From: JBAZKK01 sp041650795 | GTDB lineage: Bacteria; Omnitrophota; Gorgyraeia; Gygaellales; Profunditerraquicolaceae | NCBI GenBank assembly: GCA_041650795.1 | Contig: JBAZKK010000005.1 | Location: 1 to 57,861, forward strand | DNA length: 57,861 bases | Reading direction: 5' to 3' | The notes under the pieces: model-generated | Databases searched by the model: none | What the model was told of the DNA's origin: nothing | What the model saw: the letters and a program-made list of their open reading frames with translations, nothing else | Position numbers and translations under genes: made by a program | Shown here: one piece after another, positions 9,001-17,040 of the stretch | How the letters are laid out: every line of letters starts with the position of its first letter | How positions within the stretch are numbered: position 1 is the stretch's first letter

Positions 9001-10606
9001 GTGGGCGTCGGGTTACAACGCGGTCTACATGTTTTGCCGAACGGTATATCCACTTATGCGCTCCCGCGGTATTACGGGAGTCCTTCTTATCTTTAACCCA
9101 GCGAAATAGCGAATAAATGCCCAGGATTGAGATAAAAATCGCCGTTGCCGACAGCCCGGGATACCTCTGGATGGTATTGGACAAAAATGCGCCGGCATTG
9201 CCTGCCAGCTGTCCGAACTGCTGGAAAAGCCGGTCAATAGAGAAACCCTGCAGTTGCCCTTGCGCAGCTGCGGATAAGCGGGCACCGAGAGAAGGTGCCG
9301 GAGTGGCGGTTGCAGGAGCGTGGGAAAAAGTAGTTAATCCCGGAGTGAAAGGACGAGACGGTAAAGGGGTAGAAACAGGGGCGCCTGTATGACTGATGGT
9401 TGAGGAAACCGTCTTACCTATATTATTATCGTTAACTATAACTCTGTCTCCCCTAAACTCAATACCCAATGCCGGGTCGCCAGAAATAACGGGAATTAAA
9501 GGCCGGCCTCCGATGATAGTTACTGAACCCTCAGTAACGCTCGTACCTGGTTTTGGGGAAGCCGGCATTGATAGGCCTAAAGAGATGCCGCCAAAAAAAT
9601 AATTCCTTACGGCCTGGCCTTCCAGACCGAAAACTACCTCTGAACTGTTATATTCCCCGCGCTGGTATGATTTCCTGTATTCCTTGAAGTAATACTTCTT
9701 GTCCCATGGCCTTTGCGACCTTAACCCTGCCAGGCAGCGCGTATCAATGAATTCCGAATGCCTGACAAAGGTACCCCTGAAACGGCTTTTAAACCACTGG
9801 GCAAGGATGAAAGAATAATACAACTGGCGCAAGGCCGCGTATCTGTCTGAGGTATTAACCGCCTTCACTAACTGGGGCATTATTCTGGCATTGAATAACG
9901 ATAAGGCAAAATCGTTGAACCTCTTAACACGGATGTCATCGTAGTAATAATTTTGATTAAGGTATTCGTTTTCGTTCAGAACATTAAGCGTGGCTTTATA
10001 GATATAGGCGCTTTGCCCAGACTCACGGATAATGATTTCCCCGGGGACTATCCACACCCTCATAGAAACAGGGGCATCCGACCCCACCCCCCCGAATATC
10101 TCACCCGCCTTGCGGTATAATGCCTGCCAATACTGTTTCCCCGAATCGGTATACGGCGATGTAAGCCGGCCTAGCTCACTCTTGAGTTCCAGATCCGCCG
10201 CTAACATTATCCTGCCCGCATCGGTCTTGGCCATGTCGCTATCAAGCATCTGGTCTTCGGCATCCGGCCTCAGATTGACCCAATATGAATTATTAGGAAG
10301 GCTGACTGCGATGAGGAAGAACCTCAATAGTTCAGCGGCCTGGTCCCTGGCATTATCCTTATCGTTACCGCGATAATCCCCGCTGTCAACTAAGAGGCGC
10401 AAAATGTCTGAGGTTCTCTCGTAAGCAAGAGACCTTAGGTGCGGTTGGTATGCTACCAGGGGCGGGGGGAACATCGCGTTTTCAAATCCCTGTACGGATG
10501 CCCCCTGTTCGAACAAGAAAGAAAAACACAAGAGTAGCGCTACTACCTTGCGCATTGCGACAACTATGCCTGAAGTATTGGGATAACCGATGGTTTTTTT
10601 ATCCAT
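6083..10606 (-). CDS. Large multidomain membrane protein, 1507 aa, Omnitrophota type
   Basis: Unknown function. The N-terminus has a signal-like segment (MRKVVALLLCFSFLF at residues 18-32; a start at M18, base 10555, is possible). Residues about 45-340 form a domain with WVNLRPD and KTDAGRIML near 108-130 and VWIVPGEIIIRE near 185, which I recall from other large Omnitrophota proteins. A Pro/Thr-rich linker (about 350-450) leads to a membrane segment at about 480-500 (ATAIFISILGIYSLFRW), more membrane segments at about 685, 762-790 and 797-822, and a C-terminal winged-helix-like region (about 1280-1345, STVYRDLEMVTGEGF). It is translationally coupled to the TPR gene at 5430 and lies behind Pho box B with an 85-aa gene, so phosphate control is likely. 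Confidence 0.8.
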   Translation of the reverse strand: MDKKTIGYPNTSGIVVAMRKVVALLLCFSFLFEQGASVQGFENAMFPPPLVAYQPHLRSLAYERTSDILRLLVDSGDYRGNDKDNARDQAAELLRFFLIAVSLPNNSYWVNLRPDAEDQMLDSDMAKTDAGRIMLAADLELKSELGRLTSPYTDSGKQYWQALYRKAGEIFGGVGSDAPVSMRVWIVPGEIIIRESGQSAYIYKATLNVLNENEYLNQNYYYDDIRVKRFNDFALSLFNARIMPQLVKAVNTSDRYAALRQLYYSFILAQWFKSRFRGTFVRHSEFIDTRCLAGLRSQRPWDKKYYFKEYRKSYQRGEYNSSEVVFGLEGQAVRNYFFGGISLGLSMPASPKPGTSVTEGSVTIIGGRPLIPVISGDPALGIEFRGDRVIVNDNNIGKTVSSTISHTGAPVSTPLPSRPFTPGLTTFSHAPATATPAPSLGARLSAAAQGQLQGFSIDRLFQQFGQLAGNAGAFLSNTIQRYPGLSATAIFISILGIYSLFRWVKDKKDSRNTAGAHKWIYRSAKHVDRVVTRRPHPQRTNNQESRNNWEYSVSAVLQELKSAVAEAPESSAGYLVCLDKARKLTAMLPFEAGFVTEHRTKYYEIYGEAISQLYTALESLMAEIRVAADSSNRRQLKIYAEDFLLMIEYLDECQHTLHAVENIPMSSGDRFDRRTLAGRMLAAIVGAVFGFNRNFKDSTRRLREQLTGKIIPLGNRIDNLYSEDSGIADRVIEDWDNWVEDCYHGKKVRLGARKGWIWFREMLSPFIAVVLLISLPGTIINGIASVLAAADQAARGQAVLGLTKSLSGLVPLVFSWYALQVTGKKDTPHNRNIFRISKLKKELNAIAPSLSGGLKDKALNDAYLNSLESLSKELRLEAASAEAVIVVSDQKEKMRRFLDSIKGTLLRDDVSIVCIRADTKGSASSFIEGMLEAQRFRRAIVLLGRGRDVDTALNPLPLPEVPGLGRSLTPLELALISGYQVTQALQDKNRNGIAAEFAHKCSIADKKALLESRILGDIELFGSWVGSEQMEKQDLGLLVTNGNSNGRKKKGAANHLVKLFQHVGAQKVKDKFAPRYLSSFLFDWRNQERRQMSVFGGGMAISIDDSGRYQSFMSLLSRLKGYLAEHADSGFQVSLTTHLLVPLIMLANGEGKDIHRFLETQKLGSKEEWDFFDGLFDIYWPHFSSKAKDSNLENLKMNTLIPYQPGSLYVRLDGTSYARQLLKNGLGSLYTEPSVFREEGKLVGVAVLRHQHSLTRKPRTTFDAPKRRFMLRDFFSGQNHAEFTIRDTLEQLYSAVDEYEIQPSYSTVYRDLEMVTGEGFLIKDKKYDPTSHRYKNFYRLSKIGAVLAEVGQKAPGAETAGPVSSGKETMPPFLQHDGRAPLQGGAVLPGGIDLRTLPITILKDDGNGVSGEVPLSPLRQDYDNDFKVLWSQVQEVIKKGDLPQTSKVKECYELARMSRFRGELLAKVRSGVAEILRIEERMVIVTKPELREILVLLEASPDAGGRS

Positions 10607-10785
10607 GCCTGCTACTCTATCGCTTCAAAACATTCAAGGAAGCTATGCCTTGATGACAACTCTTGCTCCTTTGAGGACCTCGGACAAATCTGCCGGCCGC
10701 TAAAATTTAGGGCGGCATGCCAGAGAGCCAAATGGTGCGGCTGCTTAAAAGGCAGGCGGATATTCCCGGCAATCCCAAGGGCGCC
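10607..10785 (-). other. Structured intergenic stretch upstream of the 1507-aa gene
   Basis: About 180 bp separate the 85-aa ORF from the large gene. TAGGGCG (10708-10714) and CGCCCTA (10782-10788) can pair, extended by AAAA (10702-10705) with TTTT (10789-10792), enclosing about 67 nt. No T run follows, so it is not a clear terminator. It may be a leader structure of the large gene's mRNA. No known riboswitch signature was recognised. Confidence 0.3.
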
Positions 10786-11043
10786 CTATTTTGATGCGGC
10801 CGCCAAACCAGTGATTGGCCCGAGAGAATCCGGGAATTCCCTCCCTTGTGGCTGCGGGAATTCCCTTCTCCGTTTGATCTTCGCCATTTCCACCAAGGAG
10901 TTCCAAAGCCATACCTGCTTTTCTTGAAAATCCAGCTCAACCATCCAATCGTTGAAGAGAAGACGGCATAGTTCTCTCATTTCAACGCTTTCCTCCTCAA
11001 CGCTCCTGCTATTGCCTGTTATCATTACTGATTCTGGCAGCAT
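10786..11043 (-). CDS. Small hypothetical protein, 85 aa
   Basis: I recognise no family. The 85-aa product starts MLPESVMITGNSRSVEEE and has a central helical stretch (MRELCRLLFNDWMVEL, KQVWLWNSLVEMAKIKRRR), then an unusual C-terminal half with REFPQPQGREFPDS. That repeat is encoded by two GGGAATTCCC palindromes (10833-10842 and 10856-10865 region). The start is supported by a strong GGAGG site 7 nt before the ATG and by the Pho-box promoter 54 bp further upstream. It is probably the first gene of the operon leading to the 1507-aa protein. Confidence 0.6.
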   Translation of the reverse strand: MLPESVMITGNSRSVEEESVEMRELCRLLFNDWMVELDFQEKQVWLWNSLVEMAKIKRRREFPQPQGREFPDSLGPITGLAAASK

Positions 11044-11096
11044 CTTCCACCTCCGTGGCTTTAAGGGGTTAATGCAATCGTGCTCAACGCAAACAA

Positions 11097-11150
11097 AGTA
11101 TAAACTACGGCGGCTAAAAAATCCTTAAGGGAATGTAAAATCTCTGCAAC
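11097..11150 (-). promoter_or_regulatory. Pho box B with -10, promoter of the 85-aa / 1507-aa / TPR operon
   Basis: Minus-strand hexamers at 11-bp period: GTTGCA (11150-11145), TTTACA (11139-11134), TTAAGG (11128-11123) and TTAGCC (11117-11112). A -10 TATACT lies at 11102-11097, exactly 9 bp after the last hexamer. The site lies between the phoR stop (11205) and the 85-aa gene. Confidence 0.82.
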
Positions 11151-11204
11151 TTATTTTTGGGTCGGATGTTAACTCGGAGAATAAAACGAAGGGTGCGGCT
11201 GGTT

Positions 11205-12977
11205 TTACGCTAAGGGGATAGTGAAGCTAAAGGTTGAGCCCTGCTCAAGCTCGGACCTCACCCAAACCTGTCCGCCATGGGCCTGAACAATATGTTTTAC
11301 AATCGAAAGCCCGAGGCCTGTCCCGCCCAGTTCGTGGGAACGGGCCTTGTCCACACGGTAAAACCTCTCGAAGATCCTGGGGAGGTCTTTTTCAGAAATT
11401 CCTATCCCGGTATCGCTAACGTCAACCTGCAGGACATCATTGACTACCTTGGCAGCAATTGAGACCGTGCCGCCTTCCGGGGTATATTTAATGGCGTTAT
11501 CCAAGAGATTAATCATAACCTGGGAAAAACGCGTCTCATCGGCTTTTACCTTCGGAAGCCCCGAAGGAAGCTCGGTATTTAATGCGATAGATTTTGCCTC
11601 GGCCTGATTCTCTATTACGGTTGCGGCGCGCCTGATAAGCACCGTTGGGTCAAGCGGGGCAAAAGACATCTTCATCTTACCGGATTCTATTTTAGACAAA
11701 TCCAGGAGATCATTAATGAGGCTGGCAAGGCGGTTACTATTCTGATGGATAATGTTTACAAATTCCCTGGCATTTTCTTTGTCTTCCAGCGCCCCTTCTA
11801 ATAAAGTCTCGGCATATCCTTTGATGCTGGCGATAGGGGTACGCAATTCATGGGAAACATTTGCGACAAAATCCTGCCTTATCTTTTCCAGCCGCCTGAG
11901 CTCAGTGATATCGTGAAAGACTAGGATTGCCCCTTCAAGTTTATCATTACGAATAATGGGAACGCCGTTTACCTTCAGTATCTTTTCCTCCGGGATGCCG
12001 ACCGGGATCTCTTTGGTAGCGAGGCGTTGTTTGTCCTTCAATATCTTATCTGCCAGATCCTTGACTGCGATGTTCCTGATTATCTCCAGGAGCTTCTTTC
12101 CATATGGGTCGCCATCAACCAAAAAGAGCTTCCTTAAGGAGGGGTTCATTAAAATAATCTCTTCGCTCTCATTGATGACAATCACCCCTTCAAACATGCT
12201 TGACAACACCAGCCCTAACCTTGCCTTCTCGGCATTTATCTTTTCGATCTTATCCTTTATCTCCTCGGACATGCGGTTTAAGGACCGCGCCAATTGGCCT
12301 ATTTCATCTTGCGAATAAGCCGGGGCCTTTTTAGAAAAATCCCCTCTGGCCATTGCCCGGGCGATACCCGCCATTTCCGTGAGCGGCCGGGATAACGATA
12401 TAGAAACCAGGAATGTCAAGCCCAGGCTTAAAAACAATATTCCGGCGGCGCCTATTCCAACCGTCTTACGCATCTTTGCCTCGAGGGATTCTATCTCGCT
12501 CAGGGCAACCGCAAATCTCAATACGCCTTTGGCCCTGCCTTTACCGAAAGGAACGGCAATATAAAGCATATTTTTTCTGATGGTATAACTAAAACGGAGG
12601 CTCTCCCCAAACCCCTTGTTAAATGCATCCCGGACCTCAGGCCTGTTGGAATGGTTCTCTACCGCAGCCAACCTCTCCTTGGTGATATCCGTATCACCCA
12701 GAACTCTGCCATCGGAAGAAATAACGGTTACCCTTAAATTAAGGGTCTTGCCCGTTTCAGAAGCAAAAACTTGAAAATCAACCGGAGAAAGCGGGTTATT
12801 TAAAGACGCCTCCAGAAAATCCCGCCCCAGGAAAAGTTGACGCTTGATATTATTGCGGAGGTTATTTTCTATGTAGGAGTTCAGATGGACAATATAGTAA
12901 AGGTAGCCCGCCGAAATTGCCAGGACGGCTATAACGCAAAAAACAAGGACCAGTTTCCAATGTAGCTTAATCCGCAT
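11205..12977 (-). CDS. phoR: Phosphate sensor histidine kinase PhoR/PnpS
   Basis: Membrane sensor kinase that would phosphorylate PhoB in phosphate starvation. With the start at 12977 (ATG overlapping the phoB end by 11 bp) it has 590 aa: TM1 at about 8-30, an extracytoplasmic sensor to about 170, TM2 at about 175-197, HAMP to about 245 (MARGDFSKKAPAYSQDEIGQL), PAS at about 255-355, HisKA with H376 in FVANVSHELRTPI, and HATPase_c with NLLDNAIKYTP, DTGIGI and GGTGLGLSIV. The PAS-plus-HAMP arrangement with an extracytoplasmic loop is the Gram-positive/PVC PhoR type rather than the short E. coli type. A longer frame from 13019 exists but lies inside phoB. Confidence 0.92.
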   Translation of the reverse strand: MRIKLHWKLVLVFCVIAVLAISAGYLYYIVHLNSYIENNLRNNIKRQLFLGRDFLEASLNNPLSPVDFQVFASETGKTLNLRVTVISSDGRVLGDTDITKERLAAVENHSNRPEVRDAFNKGFGESLRFSYTIRKNMLYIAVPFGKGRAKGVLRFAVALSEIESLEAKMRKTVGIGAAGILFLSLGLTFLVSISLSRPLTEMAGIARAMARGDFSKKAPAYSQDEIGQLARSLNRMSEEIKDKIEKINAEKARLGLVLSSMFEGVIVINESEEIILMNPSLRKLFLVDGDPYGKKLLEIIRNIAVKDLADKILKDKQRLATKEIPVGIPEEKILKVNGVPIIRNDKLEGAILVFHDITELRRLEKIRQDFVANVSHELRTPIASIKGYAETLLEGALEDKENAREFVNIIHQNSNRLASLINDLLDLSKIESGKMKMSFAPLDPTVLIRRAATVIENQAEAKSIALNTELPSGLPKVKADETRFSQVMINLLDNAIKYTPEGGTVSIAAKVVNDVLQVDVSDTGIGISEKDLPRIFERFYRVDKARSHELGGTGLGLSIVKHIVQAHGGQVWVRSELEQGSTFSFTIPLA

Positions 12978-13662
12978 CGTCCTCCTCGAATCTATACCCC
13001 AGACCGCGGATTGTTTCAATCGCCCTGCCTAACCTGCCGAGCTTTTCTCTCAAGCGTTTGATATGGGTATCAACGGTACGGGTATAAATATCGGCATTTA
13101 TATCCCAGACGTCAGAAAGCAGCCTCTCACGAGACTGCACCCGTCCTGCCCGTTCAATTAGAATAACCAATAGCTTAAATTCTATCGGGGTAAGCTCAAT
13201 CTCATTATTGCCCACGGTAACTTTATGCTTCGGCACATCAATGACTAGGCCGCCTCTCTTAATGGTATCTTTTGCGGCCTCCTCGGGTTTGCCTCTTCTT
13301 AAAATCGCCTTAATACGCAAAATAAGCTCCCTGGCGCTGAAAGGCTTTACCATATAATCATCCGCGCCAAGCTCAAGGCCAACAACCCTATCAACCTCTT
13401 CTCCTTTGGCGGTAAGCATAATAATAGGGGTGTTTTTAAGTTTGTCGCTTTGCTTTATGAGACGGCAGGTCTCAAAGCCGTCCATCTTAGGCAACATGAT
13501 ATCCAACACTACGAGGTCCGTCTTCTGCTTTGCTAAAATTCCAAGCGCATCCTCGCCATTATCAGAGATAAAACACTTATAGCCGTTCTTTTCCAAGTTG
13601 TACTGCAGCAATTTTGAAATATGCCTGTCGTCTTCAACTATCAATATTTTCTCTTTCGACAT
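12967..13662 (-). CDS. phoB: Phosphate regulon response regulator PhoB
   Basis: 231-aa OmpR/PhoB-family activator. The receiver has EDD at 10-12, phosphoacceptor D54 in LVVLDIMLPKMDG, T82-type LTAKGEE and MVKPFSAREL. The winged helix is at about 130-230 (LTPIEFKLLVILIERAGRVQSRERLL, TRTVDTHIKRLREKLG, IRGLGYRF). I set the start at 13662 (MSKEKILIVEDD), preceded by an AGAGG site; the frame extends to 13701 inside the upstream gene. It overlaps that gene by 29 bp and phoR by 11 bp, so the genes form a coupled operon. It is the likely reader of the four Pho boxes in this window. Confidence 0.92.
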   Translation of the reverse strand: MSKEKILIVEDDRHISKLLQYNLEKNGYKCFISDNGEDALGILAKQKTDLVVLDIMLPKMDGFETCRLIKQSDKLKNTPIIMLTAKGEEVDRVVGLELGADDYMVKPFSARELILRIKAILRRGKPEEAAKDTIKRGGLVIDVPKHKVTVGNNEIELTPIEFKLLVILIERAGRVQSRERLLSDVWDINADIYTRTVDTHIKRLREKLGRLGRAIETIRGLGYRFEEDDAD

Positions 13663-14350
13663 CGTAACCTCTACCTTTTCTATTCTCTCCGCGGCAGACA
13701 TTTACGCAGACCCCACAGATATACTGGTCCGTTAAACGCTGCTTCTGGAAACTTTTAAGCTTCTCAAAACAGAGAAGATGGTCAAACGAGGCGCTGTCTT
13801 CCTTTATTGCGCCTGCCGGACATATTTTAACACAAAGCAGGCACTTCCCGCAGTCTTTTCTTAAAGGGCTATCTGCCTCCAGAGGCATATCGGTAAGGAT
13901 GGAGACGAGGCGCAGCTGGCTTCCGAATGAGGGATTAACCAAGAGATTATTCCTGCCTACCCAACCTAATCCTGCCAGATAGCCGATTCTCTTATGCGAA
14001 AGGTGCCCCTTCTGGTTCTGCCAGTCTAATATCTGGGAGGCAGGAACCGGAAGCGCACGGTAACCCTTGCGTTGAATGTAATTGCAGGTTCGAAGAGCTG
14101 CTTGGTCAAGAAAGGCATTGACAGTGCGGTAATGATGGAAATAAATCCGAGTGGGCGCATTCTCAATATCAGAGAGTATTGCCGAGGACAACCTCGCCCC
14201 CAGCGATACCCCTCTTTTGAGGCCGGCCAGGGAACGTTTTGAAAGCGCGAAGTCTTGCTTTACCCCGGAGATATCGGCGACCCCAAAGAGGTCCACCCCC
14301 ATATCGAGGCAGAAATCTTTAAGGGCGCTGTAGTTTTTGCCTTTGCTCAT
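13634..14350 (-). CDS. QueG-like 4Fe-4S protein (epoxyqueuosine reductase family)
   Basis: 238-aa iron-sulfur protein. It has an N-terminal QueG-like domain with IGYLAGLGWVGRNNLLVNPSFGSQLRL, then two cysteine clusters: CGKCLLCVKICP (about residues 177-188) and a distal C with CGVCVNVC, which together form two [4Fe-4S] sites. QueG reduces epoxyqueuosine to queuosine in the tRNA wobble position using cobalamin. This protein is shorter than classical QueG (about 350-380 aa) and lacks the C-terminal HEAT repeats, so it belongs to the short relatives, and the reaction is uncertain. It overlaps mnmG upstream by 32 bp (AGGAAG site before ATG) and phoB downstream by 29 bp. Confidence 0.75.
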   Translation of the reverse strand: MSKGKNYSALKDFCLDMGVDLFGVADISGVKQDFALSKRSLAGLKRGVSLGARLSSAILSDIENAPTRIYFHHYRTVNAFLDQAALRTCNYIQRKGYRALPVPASQILDWQNQKGHLSHKRIGYLAGLGWVGRNNLLVNPSFGSQLRLVSILTDMPLEADSPLRKDCGKCLLCVKICPAGAIKEDSASFDHLLCFEKLKSFQKQRLTDQYICGVCVNVCRGENRKGRGYDVERENIDS

Positions 14351-16199
14351 TGAGCTTCCTGAGGTACACCATTAATATCGCAACTGCTGCCGGGGTCACC
14401 CCTGAGATACGGGAGGCCTGGCCAAGGTTTATGGGCTTTGAGCTTTTAAGTTTTTCACGAATCTCCCGCGATAATCCGCTGAGAAGGTTATAGTCCAATT
14501 CCGCAGGCAGCCTTATCCTCTCCAGGTTCCTGAATCTCTCTACCTCGGCAAGCTGGCGCTGGATAAACCCAGAATATTTTACTTCAATTTCCATCTCTCT
14601 TCCAATACTTTCCGGAATATTCCCAAGCAACCCCACTCCCCTTAAATCCTCAATACTTACCTCAGGCCGCCTCAAGAGTTCTTCTAAGCTAACCGCCTTT
14701 TTGAGGGGAGGTGTTGCCTGTTTCTTGAGAATATCGTTTATGCCGGAGCCAAAACCAATGCGCTTTTCTTTTAAGAAAGCGATTCCCTCCTCAATACTGC
14801 GGGATTTCTCTTCAGTCTGGCGATAGGTCCAGGAATCAACCAAACCGACGCCATAGCCGATTTTGCGTAACCGTAAATCCGCGTTATCCTCCCTTAGGAT
14901 GAGGCGGTATTCGACGCGCGAGGTAAACATACGGTAAGGCTCATTAGTGCCCTTTGTAGTTAGATCGTCGATTAAAACCCCGATGTAACCCGAGCTGCGG
15001 TCTAACACCAACGGCTCCTTCCCTTTAGAGCTTAGGGCAGCGTTAATACCGGCAATCAGGCCCTGAGCAGCTGCCTCTTCATAACCGGTAGTGCCGTTGA
15101 TCTGTCCGGCCAGATAAAGATTCTTGATTAACTTCGTCTGGAGGCTCGGGTAAAGCTGAAGAGGATCAACCACGGTATGCTCAATGCCGTAACCGAATTT
15201 TAATACCTTGGCGTCCTCCAGCCCCTCGATGGAATGCAGCATTTCCAACTGCACGTCCTCGGGGAGGCTGGTGGCCAGGCCGTTGGGATAAACCTCTCTT
15301 GCGTCGTATCCCTCAGGCTCCAGGAATACCTGGTGCCTGGCTCTCTCCTTGAATTTTACAACCTTGTCTTCAATGGAAGGGCAATAACGCACTCCGGTTG
15401 CCTGTATTACCCCGGTATAAAGAGGGGAACGGTCAAGGTTATCCAGTATGAGCCGGTGCGTATTTTCGTTAGTATAAGTTATATAGCAAGGTATCTGCCT
15501 CTGTTTAATCTCACGAGTGGAAAAAGAGAAAGGCTTGGGAGGATTGTCTCCTTCTTGAGCCGCAAGACGCGAAAAATCAATGGTATCCTTATCCAGGCGG
15601 GGGCAGGTGCCGGTCTTAAAACGCAACAGCCTAAAGCCTAACCTCTTCAAGTTATCGCTTAATTCTACGGCAGCAGGCTCGTCAATGCGCCCGGCGCTGA
15701 AATGCTTAAGACCTACGTGGATGACCCCGTTTAGAAAGGTCCCCGGAGCAAGCACTACCGCGGAAGACTCCAGCGCTCCAGCAGCATCCGTAAGCACTCC
15801 TTTGACGCTGCCGTCTTCCACTATCAAGGACCTTACATGGGCTTCCTTTACCTTGAGGTTATGCTGACTGCTGACTGCGGCGCGCATATAATTCTTATAC
15901 AGCTTGCGGTCAATCTGGCACCGTGAAGATTGCACTGCTGCGCCCTTGGAAGCATTCAGGATGCGAAACTGTAGGCCTGAAGAGTCTGCTGCGCGGGCCA
16001 TCTCTCCTCCTAACGCATCAATCTCCTTGACAAGCTGGCCCTTGCCAACCCCGCCGATTGCCGGATTGCAGCTCATCTGGCCGATAGTTTCTGCGCTTAA
16101 GGTTACCAAAAGCGTGCTCTGCCCCATGCGACTTGCTGCCAAAGCTGCCTCTATACCGGCGTGCCCGGCCCCGACTACTACCACATCATATGTATCCAT
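14319..16199 (-). CDS. mnmG: tRNA uridine-34 carboxymethylaminomethyl enzyme MnmG (GidA)
   Basis: 626-aa FAD enzyme which with MnmE installs the cmnm5 group on wobble uridine of tRNAs. The FAD Rossmann motif is VVVGAGHAGIEAALAASRMG at residues 6-25, followed by the MnmG signatures SCNPAIGGVGKGQLVKEIDALGG and YCPSIEDKVVKF, the second nucleotide segment NLYLAGQINGTTGYEEAAAQG, and the C-terminal helical domain (YSGFIQRQLAEVERFRNLE). Full length. mnmE is not in the window. It lies 39 bp behind the KSGK/TPR gene and overlaps the QueG-like gene, inside the operon led by Pho box C. Two wobble-base enzymes with phoBR is an unusual neighbourhood. Confidence 0.97.
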   Translation of the reverse strand: MDTYDVVVVGAGHAGIEAALAASRMGQSTLLVTLSAETIGQMSCNPAIGGVGKGQLVKEIDALGGEMARAADSSGLQFRILNASKGAAVQSSRCQIDRKLYKNYMRAAVSSQHNLKVKEAHVRSLIVEDGSVKGVLTDAAGALESSAVVLAPGTFLNGVIHVGLKHFSAGRIDEPAAVELSDNLKRLGFRLLRFKTGTCPRLDKDTIDFSRLAAQEGDNPPKPFSFSTREIKQRQIPCYITYTNENTHRLILDNLDRSPLYTGVIQATGVRYCPSIEDKVVKFKERARHQVFLEPEGYDAREVYPNGLATSLPEDVQLEMLHSIEGLEDAKVLKFGYGIEHTVVDPLQLYPSLQTKLIKNLYLAGQINGTTGYEEAAAQGLIAGINAALSSKGKEPLVLDRSSGYIGVLIDDLTTKGTNEPYRMFTSRVEYRLILREDNADLRLRKIGYGVGLVDSWTYRQTEEKSRSIEEGIAFLKEKRIGFGSGINDILKKQATPPLKKAVSLEELLRRPEVSIEDLRGVGLLGNIPESIGREMEIEVKYSGFIQRQLAEVERFRNLERIRLPAELDYNLLSGLSREIREKLKSSKPINLGQASRISGVTPAAVAILMVYLRKLNEQRQKLQRP

Positions 16200-16238
16200 T
16201 TTTAACGATTTGTCCGGGAGCTGAAGAAAGGAAGCCCC

Positions 16239-16991
16239 TTAAGGCTTGACTTCTATTTTCTGAAGAAATCTTTCGGTTTTTATTATACCATTGCGGTCGG
16301 AGTTTTTCTGGAATATTTTTTTTGCTACCAGGAGACTTTCACGCGCCTCTTGATACTTGCCGGTATTATAATAAGCCTGGGCAAGAAGAAGGTAGGCATC
16401 AGCATCCTCCGGGTGAAGTTTTAAAGCGGCGAAAAGATAGGCTATGGCTTTTTGAAAATCCGTAAGCGCAAAGTATATCGCGCCAAGGTTATAATTGATA
16501 TCGGGGTCTTTGGGGTTAAGCTCCCATGCCTTTTCCAAAGAAACAGCCGCGTCTTGATAATTCCCCTTCCTCATGTCGCGGAATCCCTTAAAAAGGTATA
16601 CGGCACACTGCTTGCTGATGGAGCCATTCTTTACTCCTTCCAGGACCCCCAAGGCGCCGTTGATATCGGCAAGCTCATCGTTAAATTCTCTTTGGGCCTC
16701 CTCAAAATTTCCTCCCGCGGCTAAATCCATTCCTTTTTCGAAACCGGAGGCTGAAAGACCCGCCTCATTCGTTTCGCCGCTTGAAAAAGCAGAATTATCT
16801 TCAGCAATACTCTTTATGTACTTGTTCTCGAAATAGACCTCGCTGCTGTTGTATTTTATTTTTAGATAATCCGGCGTTCTTTCTATTATCTTGCCTTGTA
16901 TCTCTTTGCCGGATTTAAGCACAACGGTATCCGCTAAAGCGGTATTGAAGAAAAAAACGGCGAACATTGACACCCAAAAGATTTTTCTCAT
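16239..16991 (-). CDS. Secreted TPR protein with KSGK domain
   Basis: 250-aa protein with a clear signal peptide (MRKIFWVSMFAVFFFNTALA, cleavage near ALA/DT). A short beta domain follows at about residues 22-65 (VVLKSGKEIQGKIIERTPDY, then KYIKSIAED), with at least three TPRs at about 110-240 (CAVYLFKGFRDMRKGNYQDAA, NYNLGAIYFALTDFQKAIAY, AYLLLAQAYYNTGKYQEARE). The KSGK domain matches the one in the TPR protein at 5430-6086 in register, and both genes lie behind Pho boxes. It is the first gene read from Pho box C and stands ahead of mnmG, queG-like, phoB and phoR. The function is unknown; it is probably periplasmic. Confidence 0.82.
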   Translation of the reverse strand: MRKIFWVSMFAVFFFNTALADTVVLKSGKEIQGKIIERTPDYLKIKYNSSEVYFENKYIKSIAEDNSAFSSGETNEAGLSASGFEKGMDLAAGGNFEEAQREFNDELADINGALGVLEGVKNGSISKQCAVYLFKGFRDMRKGNYQDAAVSLEKAWELNPKDPDINYNLGAIYFALTDFQKAIAYLFAALKLHPEDADAYLLLAQAYYNTGKYQEARESLLVAKKIFQKNSDRNGIIKTERFLQKIEVKP

Positions 16992-17040
16992 TTCTAAGTA
17001 ATTAGTCGTTATTACTGCCTCGGTTCCGTCCTAAGAACTA

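Noticed and set aside
10833..10865. Two GGGAATTCCC palindromes as a regulatory dyad
   Set aside because: They lie inside the 85-aa frame and encode its REFP repeats; nothing else links them to a promoter.
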